DNA of 33,521 nucleotides from Chitinophagaceae bacterium (GTDB taxonomy: Bacteria > Bacteroidota > Bacteroidia > Chitinophagales > Chitinophagaceae). Shown here piece by piece: positions 32,295 through 33,521 of the stretch. Positions within the stretch are counted from its first letter, which is position 1. Each line of letters begins with the position of its first letter. The translations under genes and the position numbers were made by a program. The notes beneath the pieces were generated by a model. The model was not told the origin of the DNA. It did no database searches and was given only the letters and a program-made list of their open reading frames with translations. The stretch lies in the NCBI GenBank assembly GCA_947476485.1, contig CANJQU010000040.1, positions 1 through 33,521 of the forward strand, in the 5' to 3' direction.

Positions 32295-32537
32295 ACAATA
32301 ACTTTCAGAAGAAGCCCTCACGCTGAATGGTGCAAGAAGCCCCTGGATGTTTCTGGCTGGAATGCAAAAACTCCCGATGGTAAGGTTGTTACCATAAAAG
32401 ATGTTAGTTCTTATAAAGCAGTTTTAGGAGGTCTCACTGCAAAGGAAATTGATCGAATACGTAACAATAAAGATGGAACGTTGCATATCGTTGAGAAGCA
32501 AAAAGGTAGCACAAATTTAGAAAACCAAGCAATTTGA
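32295..32537 (+). pseudogene. Start-less C-terminal coding fragment (possible toxin tail)
   Basis: A frame open from just after a TAG (32292-32294) to TGA (32535-32537), 80 codons, without any ATG. The translation looks genuinely coding: SPHAEWCKKPLDVSGWNAK, TPDGKVVTIKDVSSYKAVLG, GLTAKEIDRIRNNKDGTL, HIVEKQKGSTNLENQAI. I do not recognise the domain. Shape and context (a detached C-terminus of about 80 residues followed 19 bases later by a small lipoprotein gene, all between direct repeats) resemble orphan C-terminal toxin modules with immunity genes left beside RHS or other polymorphic toxin loci. This is an inference from layout; no catalytic motif was identified. Confidence 0.55.
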
Positions 32538-32556
32538 AAACAAAAAAAAGTAAGTC

Positions 32557-33042
32557 ATGAAAACGTTTATAATTTTTATTATTTCGTTATTAGGGTGTTT
32601 TGGATGTGCCCATGAATTTAAAGCTGAAGAGACTGACCAAGTGTGGTCTCATAGGATTATAGCCGGGTTTGACTATGTAATTACTCTGAATTTTGAAAGT
32701 GAAAAATTTATAGTTGATACAACCAAAACATTTGAAGGCCCTATTTTTTATTTTTCTTTTATACGAGATTCCGCATATTTCAGAGTTAGTTATACTGCAC
32801 CAGGCACAACCTATGAAGGTTTTACCGAAAAAAACATCTTTACAGTGACTAGTACAAAGGAAGAAAACGGCGTAACTGATTGTCGAGGTAAAGTAAATTC
32901 AACTAATTTGAATTGGCGCGAAATTAAAAATGTAGACATAGAAGTAGTTTATGGTAATTGTTCAAATGATAAATTACCATTTTGTGATAGTGTAATGAAC
33001 TCAGTTTACCGCGTATTAGTAAATAATAAAAAGAAACAATAA
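32557..33042 (+). CDS. Small lipoprotein, possible immunity protein
   Basis: 161 residues. The signal peptide MKTFIIFIISLLGCFGCAHEF has a good lipobox (LLGC, Cys14; GC at 17 is an alternative). The mature part is beta-rich (DYVITLNFESEKFIVDTTKTFEGPIFYFSF, FRVSYTAPGTTYEGFTEKNIFTVTSTKEE) with two or three Cys near the end (VTDCRGK, GNCSNDKLPFC). No family recognised. The gene is visibly richer in A and T than the rest of the window, pointing to a different origin. It follows the start-less fragment after 19 bases and would be in the right place for a periplasmic immunity lipoprotein to a contact-delivered toxin, but a free-standing lipoprotein of other function is equally possible. Confidence 0.6.
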   Translation: MKTFIIFIISLLGCFGCAHEFKAEETDQVWSHRIIAGFDYVITLNFESEKFIVDTTKTFEGPIFYFSFIRDSAYFRVSYTAPGTTYEGFTEKNIFTVTSTKEENGVTDCRGKVNSTNLNWREIKNVDIEVVYGNCSNDKLPFCDSVMNSVYRVLVNNKKKQ

Positions 33043-33053
33043 TTCCGTCTCCG

Positions 33054-33091
33054 CCGAGTCTCTACCCTTCGCAGGACTTGGCGGCAATCAG
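33054..33091. repeat. Degenerate repeat matching 31847-31897
   Basis: CCGAGTCTCTACC (33054-33066) and GGCAATCAG (33083-33091), spaced 16 bases here and 29 bases at 31847-31897. It lies 12 bases after the lipoprotein stop codon. Both copies have the same orientation as the direct repeats. Confidence 0.55.
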
Positions 33092-33262
33092 AGAAGAGCA
33101 GTTGAAGGATGCAATGAAAAATATGAAGGACAGAATAATAGAACGACCAAAATTAGTGCCCCGTTGTTCCTGATTCAACCGACGGGCGGACCCGTAACAA
33201 ACGTTAGATAACAGCTATGTTTAACTATTTAATTAATTGGCACTTAGCGCTGTTATATAAAA

Positions 33263-33305
33263 TGTTTCCCCCGCTCACATAAGTGCTTGATTTGCATTAC
33301 AACAG
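33263..33305. repeat. Direct repeat, right copy
   Basis: 43 bases, about 39 identical to 32238-32279, including TCACATAAGTGCTTGATTTG and CATTACAACAG. The distance between copies is about 1.02 kb. Confidence 0.85.
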
Positions 33306-33441
33306 ACTGCTGTTGTACAGTTTAGCGGTAGCGCATCCGGAAGTACTAATATTACCCCGTCTCAAACGGTCTTCATTAGAACTACAGCCCGATGCGATAT
33401 ATACCCCCGCCGGGGAATGTAAATTAAACTGTGTCAGGTCC

Positions 33442-33487
33442 TTCATCATGTGTTAGGGCGGGCATGCCCGCCCTAACACATGATGAA
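33442..33487. repeat. Perfect 46-bp palindrome
   Basis: Two 23-base arms meet between 33464 and 33465 with no mismatch. The centre is GGGCGGGCATGCCCGCCC and the ends are TTCATCATG and CATGATGAA. There is no loop and no T run. In RNA it would form a long hairpin; in DNA a cruciform. Confidence 0.9.
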
Positions 33488-33521
33488 TATAAAATTTTTA
33501 AAAGAGCTCCGGCATCCTACC

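Larger units (their letters stand above)
33043..33521. other. Gene-free tail of the window
   Basis: 479 bases without a supportable gene. It holds the degenerate repeat (33054-33091), an inverted repeat ATAACAGC/GCTGTTAT (33208-33215 with 33249-33256), an overlapping GCACTTA/TAAGTGC pair (33240-33246 with 33280-33286), the right direct repeat (33263-33305) and the 46-bp palindrome (33442-33487). Confidence 0.6.

Noticed and set aside
33191-33260. Integron attC-like site (GTTAGAT followed by ATAACAGC...GCTGTTAT)
   Set aside because: The matching RYYYAAC end is absent on the far side and no integrase is visible; only the simple inverted repeat is supported.
1-33521. tRNA genes, rRNA genes, CRISPR arrays, insertion-sequence transposases, prophage genes
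   Set aside because: I looked through the intergenic stretches and saw no T-loop/acceptor pattern, no regularly spaced identical repeats and no transposase or integrase reading frame.

Overview
The window looks like a chromosomal piece of a Bacteroidota bacterium, most likely of the Chitinophagaceae/Sphingobacteriia type. The evidence is as follows: several exported proteins end in a type IX secretion (T9SS) C-terminal sorting domain (around 2820-3076, 4600-4820, 10390-10640, 15157-15420, 30423-30690). Many genes are preceded by the Bacteroidota -7 promoter box TAnnTTTG rather than a sigma70 -10 box, and Shine-Dalgarno sequences are mostly absent. Housekeeping proteins (RpoA, L17, S4, S11, S13, IF-1, TopA, QueA, FolE) have Bacteroidota-type sequences. 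These assignments rest on reading the sequence, not on a database search.

Layout. (1) 1-1.9 kb, minus strand: a folE - CarH-like MerR regulator - crtI unit (crtI cut by the window edge), i.e. carotenoid desaturation under a probable cobalamin-binding regulator. (2) 2.1-4.8 kb, plus: two T9SS cargo genes, an unknown beta-rich protein and a methionine-rich multicopper oxidase, separated by a strong hairpin. (3) 4.9-7.4 kb, plus: lptB (LPS export ATPase) followed by a GH3-family acyl-adenylating enzyme. (4) 7.4-10.3 kb, minus: a polytopic GT-C-like membrane protein with a small membrane-anchored partner, then a predicted outer-membrane barrel. (5) 10.4-16.1 kb, minus: a 1507-residue T9SS-sorted glycoside-hydrolase-like protein with eight alternating bacterial Ig-like repeats, and a 5'-truncated second Ig-repeat/T9SS gene whose open frame begins directly behind the rplQ terminator.

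(6) 16.1-20.3 kb, minus: the alpha operon infA-rpmJ-rpsM-rpsK-rpsD-rpoA-rplQ, with unusually long intergenic gaps filled by GC-rich REP-like repeats and by a TCAAAAG-type inverted repeat. It has its own promoter and is not preceded by secY/map. (7) 20.4-22.2 kb, minus: a small membrane protein, then gmhB and gmhA order on the minus strand gmhA->gmhB for heptose synthesis. (8) 22.3-24.6 kb, plus: a three-gene lipoprotein / barrel-like / paralogous lipoprotein cassette of unknown function, the best candidate here for an undescribed envelope module. (9) 24.7-30.3 kb, minus: queA, a SirB1-like protein, a ParE/RelE-type toxin-antitoxin pair, and topA. (10) 30.3-31.8 kb: a T9SS cargo gene broken by a frameshift.

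(11) 31.8-33.5 kb: an AT-richer, gene-poor mosaic of repeats containing a start-less C-terminal coding fragment followed by a small lipoprotein, flanked by ~42-bp direct repeats, and a perfect 46-bp palindrome. This resembles a displaced toxin-tail/immunity cassette and is the second candidate for something new.

Taken together, the accessory content is envelope-centred: LPS core heptose supply and LPS export, T9SS-delivered enzymes, outer-membrane barrels and lipoproteins. It is interleaved with core translation and transcription genes.
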